A stretch of 64,000 nt of DNA from Norana najaformis (Eukaryota > Annelida > Clitellata > Crassiclitellata > Hormogastridae), in the NCBI GenBank assembly GCA_964023275.1, contig OZ029913.1, forward strand, positions 43,896,757-43,960,756, given 5' to 3'. Below the pieces are notes generated by a model. That model was not told where the DNA came from. It searched no databases and was given only the letters and a program-made list of their open reading frames with translations. The translations under genes and the position numbers were made by a program. Shown piece after piece: positions 34,390-46,818 of the stretch (positions are counted from its first letter, which is position 1; every line of letters begins with the position of its first letter).

Positions 34390-35000
34390 CAGATAAAACT
34401 GAATGTTAATCTTTGGAACGGCTGCAAACCTGCAATTGCTTATAGCCTTCCCAAACTGGTTTATGGATGGGACCTTCAAAACGGCATCACTCTTGTTCAA
34501 GCAAATGTACCCAGTACATGCATCAACTCCATATGGGACAATTTCCTTTGTCTACTGCCAGATGGCGTCGCAGAAGTTCACTGAATTCGTGCATCTAGAA
34601 GGTGGTTTGAATCCATCTTCTGTCATGATTGACTTTGAAATGGCCATTATCAACAGCATAAGTGCAGCCTTGCCCAATGCTGACATTAAAGACTGCTTCT
34701 TTCATTTTTAAGCCAAACCCTGTATCATAAATTCAACTTCATGGTCTACATCTACACTACCAGACTGATGCACAACTACCCTTAGAACTTCGAATGATTG
34801 CCACACTTGCCTTCATCCCTGCAGAGTCTGTTGTTGATGCCTTTGAAGTTCTGCAAGCACAAGTTTCGACTGCTGCCATGCCTGGCTTACTGCAAGGAAT
34901 GCTTATATTGAAAGACCCTTGCGCAATGCACACTGACCACCAGTATTCAAAGTGCAGATGTTGAACATGTTCTATAGAACTATCATTCCCTAGCTCTGCA
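34390..35000 (+). mobile_element. Mutator-like (MULE) transposase remnant
   Basis: The frame 34403-34711 contains the first catalytic block WFMDGTFKTA, the second block SSVMIDFEMAIINSI and the CFFHF cysteine-histidine end of the MULE catalytic domain. After frameshifts LELRMIATLAFIPAESVVDAF follows at about 34780-34850, also typical of the family. Only the catalytic domain is recognisable; terminal inverted repeats were not found. Confidence 0.8.
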
Positions 35001-36269
35001 TAGATAAGCAACTATAAGAATAAATAAGCTGTTAAAATGTATTACACAGTCGGCACCATAGAAGTTACAGCTTTAGTCAGGCATTGAGGGAGGATACTGC
35101 CATGACACAAAGAGAGAGGAAATATAGCCAACATCTAGATAAGATTAGTTACAACTTCTGAAACCCCATCTAGGAACAGAGTGGTCAGCCTGTTCAGCTA
35201 TTGGAGATGCAACTTAATTAAATTAAGAGGTGAGCAAAATATCACAACACATGGCACACCAAGGTAGTCAGTGGGAGAATCACACCTTTCCAGCAAAGCA
35301 GTCTGTTAGTTGAGACTGATAGGCAGGGTTTGCCTAGTGAAAGCAGATCGAGTAAGTCCACAGGCAAGGTCCTTGGGCTAGGAACAGGAGGTGCAGAAGA
35401 TTAGACTGACATCAAAACTTTAGGAATTCATAGTCCAAGTCCGAAAGATGAAGACCAATCAGAACTCAACATGTACAATTAGAAGCTCTGCAGAAACAAA
35501 CTTGAGAGAAGTAGTCCGAAGTTAAAGGGCATTCGGCCATGCAGAAGAGATAAGATTGGTGGTAGAGTCCATCAGATGCTACAGTCAACCATTTGGGTAG
35601 AACAGACTATAAGTTCATCAGGACTAACGTTCTCTGTAATGTAACTCAGTGAATCTAGCATGTATTCGGAAGGACGCTTATGGGCAAAGACACTCGTAAA
35701 CAGAATGACATTAAACTCTAGAACAATCTTATCCAAAGAAAGTGGAGTCTTTTTTCATATAACTACCCGGAATATTTCAGTGGAAGAATGGCAAAACAGC
35801 TTTTAAGCAGGCATCAGCAGCTACCAACCGAATTTATGGCGGTTTTGAACTAATTACAAAAGGCACAGGCATATTAGCAAGTTAGATGCAACCAAAAATT
35901 GGCAGGACTCACTCTAGGCCAATGAAACGATATGCTGACATCAGTGTAAGAATACTCACATCATCTCTGACTGCAACAATCAAGATTTTATCAATTATCT
36001 GTGTGAGATTGCACAAAACATTTTGTATTTTTTATCTGTTTTTATTTTAATTTAGCATTACAAATAATGTTTAAAAAAAATAAGTGTGAAATATTTTCCG
36101 CATTTGCATACATGTGAAATTTGGGGGGCTACTGGCCACGGGGTTTTAAACTAGGAAGTTATTTTCCTGGGGGTTATTGCCCATGAGGAATATTAGGCAG
36201 GTGGTTTAAACTGGGGGTTCTTGGCCAAGAAGTTATTATCCTAAAACCATTATTATATTAGTTTTGTAT
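35000..36269. other. intergenic stretch, nothing recognised
   Basis: No open frame above 60 codons with recognisable content. Sequence near 35040-35700 has a repeat-like texture (AG-rich, similar in style to antisense LINE sequence) but no motif could be placed. Confidence 0.4.
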
Positions 36270-36540
36270 GGCACATTAATTTTTGATACAGGCCCAAGTC
36301 CCTGGAAAAATGGTTTTGTGGCCCTTCGTCCAAAAAGGTTGGACACCCCGGACTAAAGTATGCGTGTAGCAGGAAGGAAGGCAACCTTGAGCGAGGGAGA
36401 GGCTGACAATAGAAAGAATGACATGGTCCAAAAGATCAAAGCATTCCGTAAGAAGAGCAGTTGCAATCAGGTCCATAGCGCACATTCAGCTTGCTGCTAA
36501 TTTCAGACAGAGTTGCTGATTTTAAGAAGCCAAAGACAGG
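36270..36540 (-). mobile_element. CR1-like LINE RT fragment
   Basis: Minus strand reads LIATALLTECFDLLDHVILS and LAQGCLPSCYTHTLV, aligning with the TIPTSYLKECFDVLGPTITS region and following block of the intact LINE at about residues 568-610. Short and without either end. Confidence 0.6.
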
Positions 36541-37531
36541 CAGAGGAGGTTATTGACAGTAACAATAATCAGTCTGATAAATATTAAGCATAAAGACAAC
36601 TTGAAGCATATAAACACTTCTACCAATTTTTACCGTTTTAACCACATTTTACCATAATAAAATATAAAGCAGATTTTTTACTGATAAAAAATCATTTCGC
36701 ATCACTACTGTTAATGCATGAGGATGTGTACCAGGTAGTAATAGTGCAGCAGCCAGCTTGCGTGAATGTCTCAACTGTACCAGCTTTACAAATGAAATGT
36801 TACCACCAGTCGTGACATTAGGTTACAACTTATTGCAAGAATTATACAGTTTTGCTGGCATACTCCACATAATGTTGCTATTCTTTTTTTAGTCTTGAGG
36901 TGCAAGGGATCAAGCACCTAAGTCTACATGTGGGGCTGGATCTGACATGGCCTTTCCAATGAATTGTTGACACACACACTAGATTTCCTTGTGTCATTTA
37001 TGTTATGATAAAGGCACTATAGAAATCCTAGATTAGGTAATGTTAGAACTTCAGTTCCAAATTCTACAGATCAGCAAGTAAAGCATAAACAAATGACAAC
37101 ACTGGTCTACACATCACCTGCCAAGCAGACTGATTATTAATAACCTCCTATCACTGAATTGCAAAGCAAGCATTCTACCAATTCAATTACTAAATAACCA
37201 AATGTCTTTTCTACAAATGCTTCAGACGAGTTTAAGGAAAAGGTATAACACAGAAAAATGTATTGAAACTATTCTTGCATAATAAATTACTAGATATGAT
37301 ATGGAACACAACAATCTGACTAAATCCAACAATTTCTGATGTCACTCGTGTACTCAGTAAACCAGTGACAGCCCCAGAAGTATAGCATGCCTGTATGTAT
37401 ATATCAAGACACTTATAAACTGGTAAACGACTTCTATCAATGTATCAAGTGTCAGTAAAAGCTTCAACTACAGAAACCAGTGGCATAGAACATGTATTTC
37501 CTAAAACAAGAAGAGAAACTTGACCAATAAG

Positions 37532-40500
37532 TTAAAACAATGGACACTTGAAGATTGTCTGCCTATAGTACTGTAGTTCTTTGATACTCTCTTTGATGTC
37601 TTCCAAAGCACTGAAACAAAATGAAATGTCAGAAAATTAACACACAGAACCTAATCTGTTGGTTTTGTAGTGTGTGAGAGTCTGCCAACTGTGACTTTTC
37701 CTGAAATTTGTGCTTCATTCAACTGCGGATGAACTCGTTATTACTGAACTGTAGAATTACTTATGCTGGTGAGCAGTGCCTTTGACAGGTTCTTAGAAGG
37801 CAGTATATAAATACCCAGTTACATTATAGTAAATGAAACTGAACTAGCATCTGATATAACTACACTAGCGTTCAGAGGTTTTTGAAACTATACAAACGTT
37901 CAGATACATAAATACATACACAGATGTACACACCAGAGCAACAAGAGAAGAGTGAAACTGCTCAATAGAGAAGGGAGTGCAGTGAACTCTTAACAATGCA
38001 AACAACTGCAAATGCATCAAACAATTTGCTCATAGAATCTTCAGAGTGTGTTTCAAGCAGTATGTTAAGCAGGGTACACTTTGAATTTTGAAACAGGAGG
38101 GGGAAAGGCCTATGAGCAGGAATGAAACACGAGAAAATAGATGTCAGTTGGAACTACTGATCCATTCCTACGCAGCCCTACTCAGCTACACTTACAAAAT
38201 CCTAGGATTGTTAGCAGAACCATGAAAGGTCACATCTGAAAATTCCACTCACCGATGAGACGCAGCTTTTCTGGGAGCCAATTCATATTCCTTGGGAAAC
38301 CAACGCCTAGTACGTACAAGAAAATATCACCAATTTTTGTTTCAGCAAATATATCAAGTTAACCCTTTCATTCCAGATTTAATTTTTTTAAGAGTAAAAA
38401 TAATTTAATAAAAAATCCTACACAAGTCGTACTTTAAAGCACAGAAAAGCAAAAGTTGTGATTTTGATGATTTTGGCCATGACTCCATTTGGAGTGAATG
38501 GGGTTCAAAAACTTACCACAAAATGAAAAATATACCTAGCAATTTACAAATTAAAATGGAAAAATGATATTGTTTAGCTTCTGCTTTTCCAATCAGAAAT
38601 GATCAAACGCATATAACAAATGCTTATTTACTGTTCATCCCAATGACTCCAAATGCAGTCATGCACTAAAGTAACACTATCTTTGCTAAAACTTTAAAAC
38701 AAGCTACTGAAATTTATAAACAATGAGAATATATGTGCAACCACCCCACAGTAATTTTTATTGCCTGCAGTTTCCAGTAGGCCTACCCTTTCCAAAAATA
38801 TGTTTAGAGTAGGTTAAAAGGTCTACCAAAGATGAAGGTTTTTGGTCTGATTTTTCCCGATGTGTTGTTTGTAAGGCACCCTTGTCTCACATTTTCTATT
38901 TTATGGCTCCACATAAGTTGCTGAGCAACAGTAATAGTAAAATAATAATAATAATAACACTAAAGCTTTAATGCAGCTTACCGGCATAGCTCCTTAACCG
39001 TGCTGACATCGACAATACGATAGTGCAGATGGTCCACAAACTGTGGCATGTACTTGTCCAGGAATTTCTTGTCGGCGTGGACAGTGTTCCCTGCAAGTGG
39101 ACAAGAGCCCCGTGGCGTATGCTGGCGCACGAACGACACGAGCTCCATTTCAGCTTGTTGCAGAGACACTGAACTTTGCCTCACTTGCTCTGTTAGACCC
39201 GACTAAAACATAAATTTCAGCTGACATGCTACTCTCGTAAAAGTAATGTCTGCTAAGAGCAAGCAATTATGTTGCTTTATTACTAGGCAGTTATGTTGAA
39301 TGGTATTTTGATAACAAAACAAACAAAAAGTTCCAGATCCATTCAGTATCAACCTTTTATGAAATTTAGCACCAGCGTACGTCGTGAATTACTATGGAAG
39401 GCCACATTACTGTCTAGCTATAGGTCACCGTGACTGTGCTTAATTACCAGACAGTTGTTCTTACTGAACTATAACATCATTTAGGTTGGTGTGATGCACC
39501 CCGAGAGGATCTAAGGCGCTATACTAAAAAGTGCAGACGCGTTTACGGGTGGTCGTCAGTAGATGAATTTAGCCTAAATGACACTAAAGTTCATTAAGAA
39601 CAAGTTCATCTATAAGTAAATAGTGTTCAGTTAACAGGAAAATTACAACAGGCAGGTAATGTTCCCTCTAGGCTGCATGCGTATGTATGCATGGTTTCTG
39701 GGATAGCATGCACAACCATTTTCTGCTTGCACACAAATTCGTGTGCATTCCTGTTACTTCAAAGTTAAATTTAGGTCACTGTTACAGCTGCCGTCATATT
39801 TATCTTACTATGTTCAGAAGACTGAACTAGGTTTTCATGCCCTATGTTGCGAAACTATATGGTGTGTCAGCCCACCTGTTTTAATTTTTATTTATTTATT
39901 TATTTAAAGCACTTACAATATGTGCAATGTCAGTACACCTGAATCTGAAGTCTCTTCCAAGAAATACAGTCACATTCACCTGGCCTACACAATACAATGA
40001 GCGATTGACCTGGTCACCAGCTTCTGCTGGTAGAACCATGATCACGCTGTTAGCCTTATGAATACAGCTGTCAGGACTATGACCTCTAACTTCTATATGA
40101 TGGACGCACCAGTTTACAGCTAGAGATGTAAGCCCAACAGTTATCTCCACCAAAAGTGTACTGCACAATAATGTCAAGAAAATGTGACTGAAAACAACTG
40201 TGCAAGACTTGTTCGAAGCATTAGTAATTCCTCAACATCACATTGCACTGTTCTAACTGTTCTAAACACCATTCTTGAGGAGTCAGCCAACCTCTGTAAT
40301 ATTTTTCAGAAAGCCATTTGATGACAGTCGATATACACCAGTTAGGAAAATCAAAAACTGCCAAGTTGGGCTCACAATCCCATGGGCGCTAACTCACAGG
40401 GGCAACATAGGGCAGATGCCCCTGCTCAAATTCAAATCTGAACACTTTGGACCACGTGAGGCCATGATAACAAGTCCAGTGTTCATGTTTTGTCCCTGTC

Positions 40501-43500
40501 TAGCTATGGGTCACAAAGTTCTGTAGGCACCTATGGCAATTCCTTTGTGATCGTATTCGGCCTCCACACTCCAGTACCTCATCCCATCCTTTACGTTCTC
40601 TAGATCGTCTGAATCTATTTGCTCCTCGTGTTAAGTCCTCGTTTGCTCAGCAGAGGGCTTTTGCTGTTGTTGGCCCTTCTCTATGGAATGAACTTCCACT
40701 ATCGTTTCATGCAAGAGTCGCTGTTGGTGGTACAGCTCAGTCAGCTCACTGTTTAAAGACGTTCTTATTTCCCAAGGGCTCTCATGCTGGAAGTGCCTCT
40801 GAGTAGTTTGTTCTGTAAGAAGTGCTATATAATTATCAAATACAATACAATACAATACAATACCTCCAAGAATGCATATACTGGAGTGATGATGTTACAG
40901 ACTTTCAAGCAAACATGAAGCTTTTAACATATACCAATGTAGTCTGGTTGACTGAGAGTCTGTGAGCAAGTGGACCGGAGATTTCTAGAAGATGAGTTGC
41001 TAGAATGTAAGACGTTGAAGTTACACACATTGGCAGCTGCAAAGAGCTACGAAGCTGCATGGACGAACCAAAATTGCAAGTTTAGCGGTGAATTCTAATT
41101 GCAAGCTACTTGATGAAACTGACAACAAATATAAAAAGCAAGCTTGCAAACGGAATCTTGACTCCATATATGTTGTGATGAAGAAATTTAAGGCATGCAA
41201 GACATTTGACAATACAGTGTTCTACATCCTGAAGAGTGAATAATTGAACGAATTAGCACAGCTCGTAATGTAACCTACTGATCATAATAAACAATTACAA
41301 ACCCGGCCATGCTGAATCTGACACCATTCATTCATTGACTGTAAGATTTCATCCGACTGGTGAACAATTAGGTTTGGACCCTAAAGTAAACATTCATTCA
41401 CAAATTTTATTCAAATACATAAAGTAATAATACCAACAGTATGATGATGATGATGGTAGTGATGATGATGGTAACAATGATGAAACAGATGCTCGACCCT
41501 TTAACGAACAATCATTCACAAATTTTAATCAAATAAAAGCATAATAGAAACAATATGCAACAAAAGGTAAAAGGAAAAATAAAACAGCAAAAGGTACACA
41601 AGTCTGCAATGTACTCACTTAAGTTAGGATTAGGGATGTTAAACGATAATCGGAAATCCGATAATCGGTTTTGAAAACGATTATCGGTTTTCTTATTTAC
41701 AAAACAATAATCGAATCAGATTTCTGTCATTTTCGTAGTGAAAATTTTAAGAAATGCCAAAAAGAAATAATTCATGGATTTGTTTAGTGTTTACGACTGT
41801 TTTGATCCAATATGGCCGGCAGATAAGAAGGTGCGTTTGTTCAAAATTTGTGAGCGCTCGGAAATCATAGTATCGTGGTCCAATGTTTCCCTTAGCACGT
41901 GGGCGCGACTTCAGGCGCGCCATTGTCGGTGGCAGCCCTAGGGCTCAGCGGACGTCCGAGTTTATCCAGTAGAATGCAACGCACATCAGTGGTCTTCCAA
42001 GACTATGTTCACTCTACTGGCCGCTGCAGCCCAGGCAGTGGCACTCATCAGAGGTATACCTAGCTTGCATCCATGCGATCTTGGCTATTACTATTTAATA
42101 CTGCACAGGTATGTGGTCATATTCATTGAGCTGCGCATCCTGCTGGATGAGCCTCTTACACCGGCTGTAGTCGCTGAAGCCACGCCCACATGCTAATGGG
42201 AACATTGGACCACAATACTATAAGTCTTACAGTTTATTCATTAAACGGCAATCTTATACGGCGATTGCTGTTTAATGAATAAAAGATTTCTTAAATAAAC
42301 GTACAGTATAAATTATGTTCATTTAAAATTTAAATTTATAAGTAGAAAATAAACATTTCGGTGTTGACTGACACTACTTGCATGTACGTACGTAACTTAC
42401 GGTATGTAATAAATAAAGTAACTGACATTATATTTATTCAATAATATATTAAATTTGCTAACTGCTATGAAGGCCAATAAAAACCGATTTCTACAACCGA
42501 TAATCGGTTTGTCAAAAAAAATATTAACAACCCTAGTTAGGATTAACTCAGTTTCAGTAACATGTTTGCAATTTTTAAAGGACAATAAAAAATATAATAT
42601 TCCAGCATTTACTAAATAATTTTTTTCTCAGCTGCTCAATAGAAAATATTTGCCTGCAGATGAACATTTTGTTCTATAAGAACTCTAGCATGAATGCGCG
42701 TAAGTATGTATCTAATTATTTATATGGCACCTTTTAAAACCTCACATCATTTAGGCTAGCAAAGAATGCATTCATAAGATTCATATAAATGTCTAGCTGT
42801 ATTACATTAAAATTTTATGTGTAGCAGCAGTGTTTCAGAAATTCATCCATTATCAATTACAAGATGAATAACTAGAAGCATCCAAGAGTTACCTCTGCAA
42901 CAATGTTGAGCTGATCATCTGTAATAAGACAGGCCACTTCTAATAGATGACACGTATCTACGTCCAGGCCAGTCATCTAAAATCAAATCATCTGATACAA
43001 GTCATCCAAATATGAAATATCTAAATTGCAAGAGATCTATTTAACTGTTTAACCCTAATAATAATAATAATAATAAGACAATTTATATAGCGCAATAGCA
43101 CAGTCAAAGAAAAGGGTGCTGTACATGGGTTCAAAAATCAACTACAGTCATAAGATATCTTTAAAAGATGTGTCTTGAATCGTGACTTGAATGTGTCCAG
43201 AGATGGGGCATTCGTCATATTGTCAGAAAGACTGTTCCACGCAGTGGGTCCGGCGACAGTGAAGGAACGTTCGCCGAACTTCGTGGAAAACCGTGGGACA
43301 TGTAGTTGATTCCTCGATGCGGACCGTAGCTGTGTTCTGGTTGTCGACTGTTCGAATAAAGAAGTCGGATATATAGTCTGGTAGAAGACCATTAAGAGCC
43401 TTGTATGTGATTAGGCACAGTTTGTAGGTGATCTGCTGAGAAACGCGCAACCAGTGCAGGTTGTTGCGCAGCAAATCAGTGACATGATTGAATGGTGTCC

Positions 43501-44188
43501 GACCATAGATGAGGTGGCCAGCAGAGTTTAGCACTGACTGTATCTGCTCTAGCTGACAAGTCGGCAGACTAAACTACACATTCAAGTCAAAAATCATTTA
43601 CTAATCATACAACTGTTAAAAAGAAGGTTAAAAATGATGTAATCTCTCATCAAAGTCAGTTATTTCCATTTAATAATGTGATGTCCAGTTTGTGGGCATG
43701 TTAGGCCTAAACTAAACAGCGAATTTATGGCCATTTAGTTTAAGCGAAATATATGCGCAGGTTCTAAATGTTACTGTCCACGCGGCCAGTGTGCACACGG
43801 CGAGAAAAAAACTAGCGGAAGCATTGGAAATCGGGGGTTAAAATCTACGCCAGCACTTAAGTACATTTTAAGAATATTCAAAATCAAATACACCCAGGGT
43901 CTCAGCACCTCTGACCACTGATCCAAATATTCTTCAAACTCTAAAGCGACCGGCATGGTAGATATTAGACCTGACTTTTTTCAGAGAGATCGTCAAAATC
44001 CCGGCTGCCCTCTGGCAGCACCACCATACCTCGCAATCAACCCAGACTAGTCGCTCCTTGTCGGAGGAACAACCGACACCCGTCGTCTGCTTTCTTCCTC
44101 TTGACATAATTTCGTCGATCAACACAACCGATCGTTTTGAAAAACTTTTAGAATTTACGAACGGTAACGCACGCAAAACCCAATTCAT
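37532..44188 (-). CDS. REXO2: oligoribonuclease, mitochondrial/cytosolic (REXO2), complete
   Basis: 3'-to-5' exoribonuclease of the DEDDh family that degrades short RNA oligonucleotides (nano-RNA) in mitochondria and cytosol. Six exons, read on the minus strand: 44188-44030, 42976-42893, 41380-41303, 39202-38982, 38306-38253 and 37610-37532, totalling 224 residues, close to the human 237. Catalytic residues are all visible: D and E in WVDCE at the end of exon 1, followed by MTGLD; D in [19 protein letters not shown] and D in HRALEDI, whose HR codon is split across exons 5/6. The start at 44188 gives an N-terminus rich in R, K and S ([18 protein letters not shown]) that fits a mitochondrial presequence. 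An internal Met at residue 29 (MSRGRKQ) could start a cytosolic form, as in mammals where two localisations are known. The C-terminus is short (IFKCPLF). Introns are filled with transposon debris. Confidence 0.95.
40540..40862 (+). mobile_element. CR1-like LINE 3' fragment with (ACAAT)n tail
   Basis: Plus frame reads [20 protein letters not shown] near 40670 and HCLKTFLF near 40750, then the AGTGCTATATAATTATC module and five ACAAT-type repeats at about 40838-40862. Lies antisense in REXO2 intron 3. Confidence 0.75.
41870..42218. mobile_element. 349-bp TIR element nested in the hAT element
   Basis: Inverted ends of about 45 bp with roughly 39 matches, starting GTATCGTGGTCCAATGTTTC on the left and, reverse-complemented, GTATTGTGGTCCAATGTTCC on the right. 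TA dinucleotides flank both ends (41868-41869, 42219-42220). GC-richer interior. Superfamily unassigned; the TA flank suggests Tc1/mariner. Confidence 0.8.
42233..42283. repeat. 20-bp hairpin inside the hAT element
   Basis: Arms 42233-42252 and 42264-42283 are complementary with one mismatch, separated by an 11-nt loop. TTTATTCATTAAAC begins the left arm. Confidence 0.85.
43050..43540 (-). mobile_element. CR1-like LINE 3' fragment
   Basis: Minus frames 43534-43223 and 43392-43138 give [35 protein letters not shown] and, after a frameshift, [20 protein letters not shown] and [10 protein letters not shown]. The 3' UTR ends in TATATAGCGC and (TTA)n at 43052-43080. In REXO2 intron 1. Confidence 0.8.
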
Positions 44189-44252
44189 TTACAACAATAA
44201 AACTCGGCTGTAACAACTTAATCAACCCGTCTTTCGTGCGCTGAACCCTTCA

Positions 44253-44263
44253 CCGCCATTTTT
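44253..44263 (-). promoter_or_regulatory. candidate YY1 site upstream of REXO2
   Basis: AAAAATGGCGG on the minus strand, 65-75 bp upstream of the REXO2 ATG, matches the YY1 core AAAATGGCGG. YY1 sites near starts are common in housekeeping and mitochondrial genes. Pattern match only. Confidence 0.35.
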
Positions 44264-44317
44264 GTTCCAAGTCACACGCTGCAACCGAGTAATTGCTTTA
44301 CCGCTAGTACAGCCTCA

Positions 44318-45434
44318 ACTGTTTTGTGGACTTCCAAAAGGCATTCGACTCCATCAAGCACGATGTTACCTGGGCAATACTGAAATCATATGGAGTAAGC
44401 GACAGACTGATACAGATTCTACAGAACATTGGAGAGAGATCAAAATCTGCAGTGAAAGTGGGATGGGAACTAGGAAGATGGTTTGCAACCACAACAGGGA
44501 CAAGGCAGGGTGATCCAATTTCACCTAGTATATTTATCACTTACTTGGAAAGAGTCATGCAGGACATACAAGATAATGGAACTAGAATCCCAGTGCAGGG
44601 AGAACTCATCAATAACCTACGATTTGCAGATGATATTGACCTGTTGGAGAACAGCTGTGACAGGCTGCAGGAAAATGTATGTGGACTGAACCTACTTCCC
44701 GAACGTGCTGGACTAAAAATAAACGTGGATAAATCAAAAACAATGGTATTTGGAAAGGAGACAATAGACATGGAAATTAAAGTGCAAGATAAGGTGATTG
44801 AAAATGTAAAGGAGTTTGTGTACTTAGGAAGTCTCATGGCATGGAATAATGATTGCGCAAAAGACATCAAGGCAAGAATAGCAAAGGCAAAGGGAGTTAT
44901 GGCAGGGCTAAATAACATCTGGAAAAGCAGGAAAATCAGTCACAAGACCAAACTAAACGTCTTGAAAATATGTGTGTTTAGCACAGCTCCGTATGCATGT
45001 GAGGCATCGACAATCAAAAAGACGGATAAAGATAAGATATTAGCATTTGAAATGTACTGCTATAGACGAATATTACATCTGATTTGGACAATGAAGGTAA
45101 AAAATACGGAGGTCCGAAGAAGACTGAGCATAAAAGAAGATCTAATACAAGTAATAATGAGAAGAAAATTACATTTGTTTGGACATATATGCAGGATGGA
45201 TGACAGTAGAAAAATAAAAAGCGTGATGATGGGAATTATGGACGGAAATGGGAGACGAGGAAGACCTAATAGGGAGTGGACAGATGATATAAGGGATTGG
45301 TGTAAGCAAGACTTGCACGCCTTCATAAGAACAGCTCAAGATCGGGAACTGTGGAGACAAGTGACAATGCATGCAGTGGACACCTACGGGCTCTTGGCCC
45401 ATGGATCATGATGATGATGATGATGATGATGATG
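44318..45434 (+). mobile_element. 5'-truncated RTE-clade LINE with 9-bp target duplication
   Basis: Bounded by a direct repeat ACAGCCTCA at 44309-44317 and 45435-45443. The open frame 44320-45411 starts inside the reverse transcriptase (VDFQKAFDSI), with RQGDPISPSIF, FADDIDL, VYLGSLM and the C-terminal GRRGRPNREWTDDIRDW block, then a stop followed by a (TGA)n tail, the usual 3' end for RTE elements. About 364 codons are intact. It sits between the divergent REXO2 and CFAP91 starts, 130 bp upstream of the REXO2 ATG. Confidence 0.9.
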
Positions 45435-45449
45435 ACAGCCTCACGACTC

Positions 45450-45990
45450 GTAATCGTAATCGTAGTTCCGAGATTTCTACAGCGCTCAACGAAAGCCGCG
45501 CCGCGGGGACCAGCTTATTCACAGGCGCTCAGTCAAGACAAAATCGATAGGCAAAAGGTTCCGGTTCCAGGTCAAGATCCAAAAGTCAGATGGAGAGACA
45601 GCGTGGCCGCTACGGGGGATGGTGTTTGGGTTGGAGAGCAGAGAGAGATAAGAGGAAGAAGGGGTGTCAGGATACGATCTGTGAAAGAGGTATGTTTTGA
45701 GTTTTGAGTGAAAGGCCAATGCAGAAATTGCAAGCGGTGGAGCATCGATGAGTTTGTATGATGGGTCCGAAAACTGTCGCAGTTCTGGGGAAGTTTATTC
45801 CAGAGTGGTGGGGCAGCTATGGCTATGGCTATGGAGCGATTACAAAATTTTAAGGATGAGGTGACGGGAGGGCGGAGAAGTGTTAGGGCAGAAGAGGAGC
45901 GGGTTGAGCGAAGCGGTTGTATTGTAAATAACTGACGAAGATAGGAGGGTTGGGAAGATTGAAGTGTGTTGTAGATAAGTGATAGGACTT
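45450..45990 (-). mobile_element. CR1 type B 3' end
   Basis: Begins with a (GTAATC)n tail immediately after the RTE target duplication. The type B 3' module follows, then minus-strand coding remnants (KLKTYLFHRSYP near 45700). About 80 percent similar by eye to 26838-27400. Confidence 0.8.
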
Positions 45991-46139
45991 TGCAGCTAGC
46001 ACGCTAACCAGTAGACTATCGCGCAACCGTAGAATGGACCTCAAATATGGTAGAATTAAAATATTGCATTTTAATGCGGTGATACAATAAAACTAGACCG
46101 CTCTTATATCTATGCGTTTTGCGAGGAAGGAATGTTGAA

Positions 46140-46565
46140 AACAGTAGGTGAAACTTAAGTAAGTAAAGTAAAGCTCCCATATCTCATACGGAACGTAGGG
46201 GAGGCGCTCATTTCCTTTTCTCAGGCCCTTAAGCTGGTACTCTAACAGCCATGTGATGGAAAAATCTCAAGGTCCTGTTCACAAGGTCAGTGCATCGCAG
46301 GACTTGCCGTTTACTTCCCAGCTTACGCCAGGACCAAATTATAATGCTAGGCGATAGAGCCATGTGTGCGCAAACAACTTGCCCAGGGTCGTTATACGGA
46401 GTCAAATCCGCAACTGCATGATCACTTCCTGCCTGCTTGATTCTTGGATCTTGACCTAGAACCGAATCCTTCTTGCCTATCGATTTTGTTTTGACTGAGC
46501 GCATGTGAATAAGCTGGTTCCCGCGACTTAGTTTTCTTTGAGCGCTGTAGAAATCTCAAGTTTAC
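46140..46565 (+). mobile_element. composite repeat: short dispersed element plus inverted CR1 type B tail
   Basis: 46430-46565 is the type B 3' module in plus orientation (GATCTTGACCTAGAACCGAA, TCGATTTTGTTTTGACTGAG), ending GCGCTGTAGAAATCTCAA. The upstream part (GTCAGTGCATCGCAGGACTT, then ACAACTTGCCCAGGGTCGTT) resembles 31480-31700 and 180-240, so it is a dispersed short repeat. It lies in the REXO2-CFAP91 interval. Confidence 0.65.
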
Positions 46566-46818
46566 GAATACGATAACGATCATTGACGAAACGCTTTACC
46601 GATAGACCACGGTGCCACTCTCTTAAAGTTATGCGTGGTCTGATAGAGTAGTTAATTAATGGGTACATTAATTTACATTAACTATGGCTTGTGAAAGTGT
46701 GATTCGATTGTATTTTAAGCAGGAGGATTTAAAGTTACAGAAATTTCCTGGAGCATGGACTAAATGGTTATACGTGAAGATAGGCGCTACATAAACTCGT
46801 ACGTTATAACGAGATCTC

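Larger units (their letters stand above)
41631..42535. mobile_element. hAT-type element, 905 bp, in REXO2 intron 2
   Basis: 8-bp target duplication GTTAGGAT at 41623-41630 and 42536-42543. Ends are TAGGGATGTTAA and, reverse-complemented, TAGGGTTGTTAA. Subterminal CCGATAATCGG/CGATTATCGG words occur three times on the left and once on the right, as expected for transposase binding sites. No transposase frame remains. It contains a nested TIR element (41870-42218). Confidence 0.9.

Noticed and set aside
40385-40530. TIR element with CATGGGCGC...CACCTATG ends
   Set aside because: The ends match only partly and no target duplication could be found.
44541-44918. Antisense open frames across the RTE element
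   Set aside because: Shadow of the real RT frame on the plus strand.
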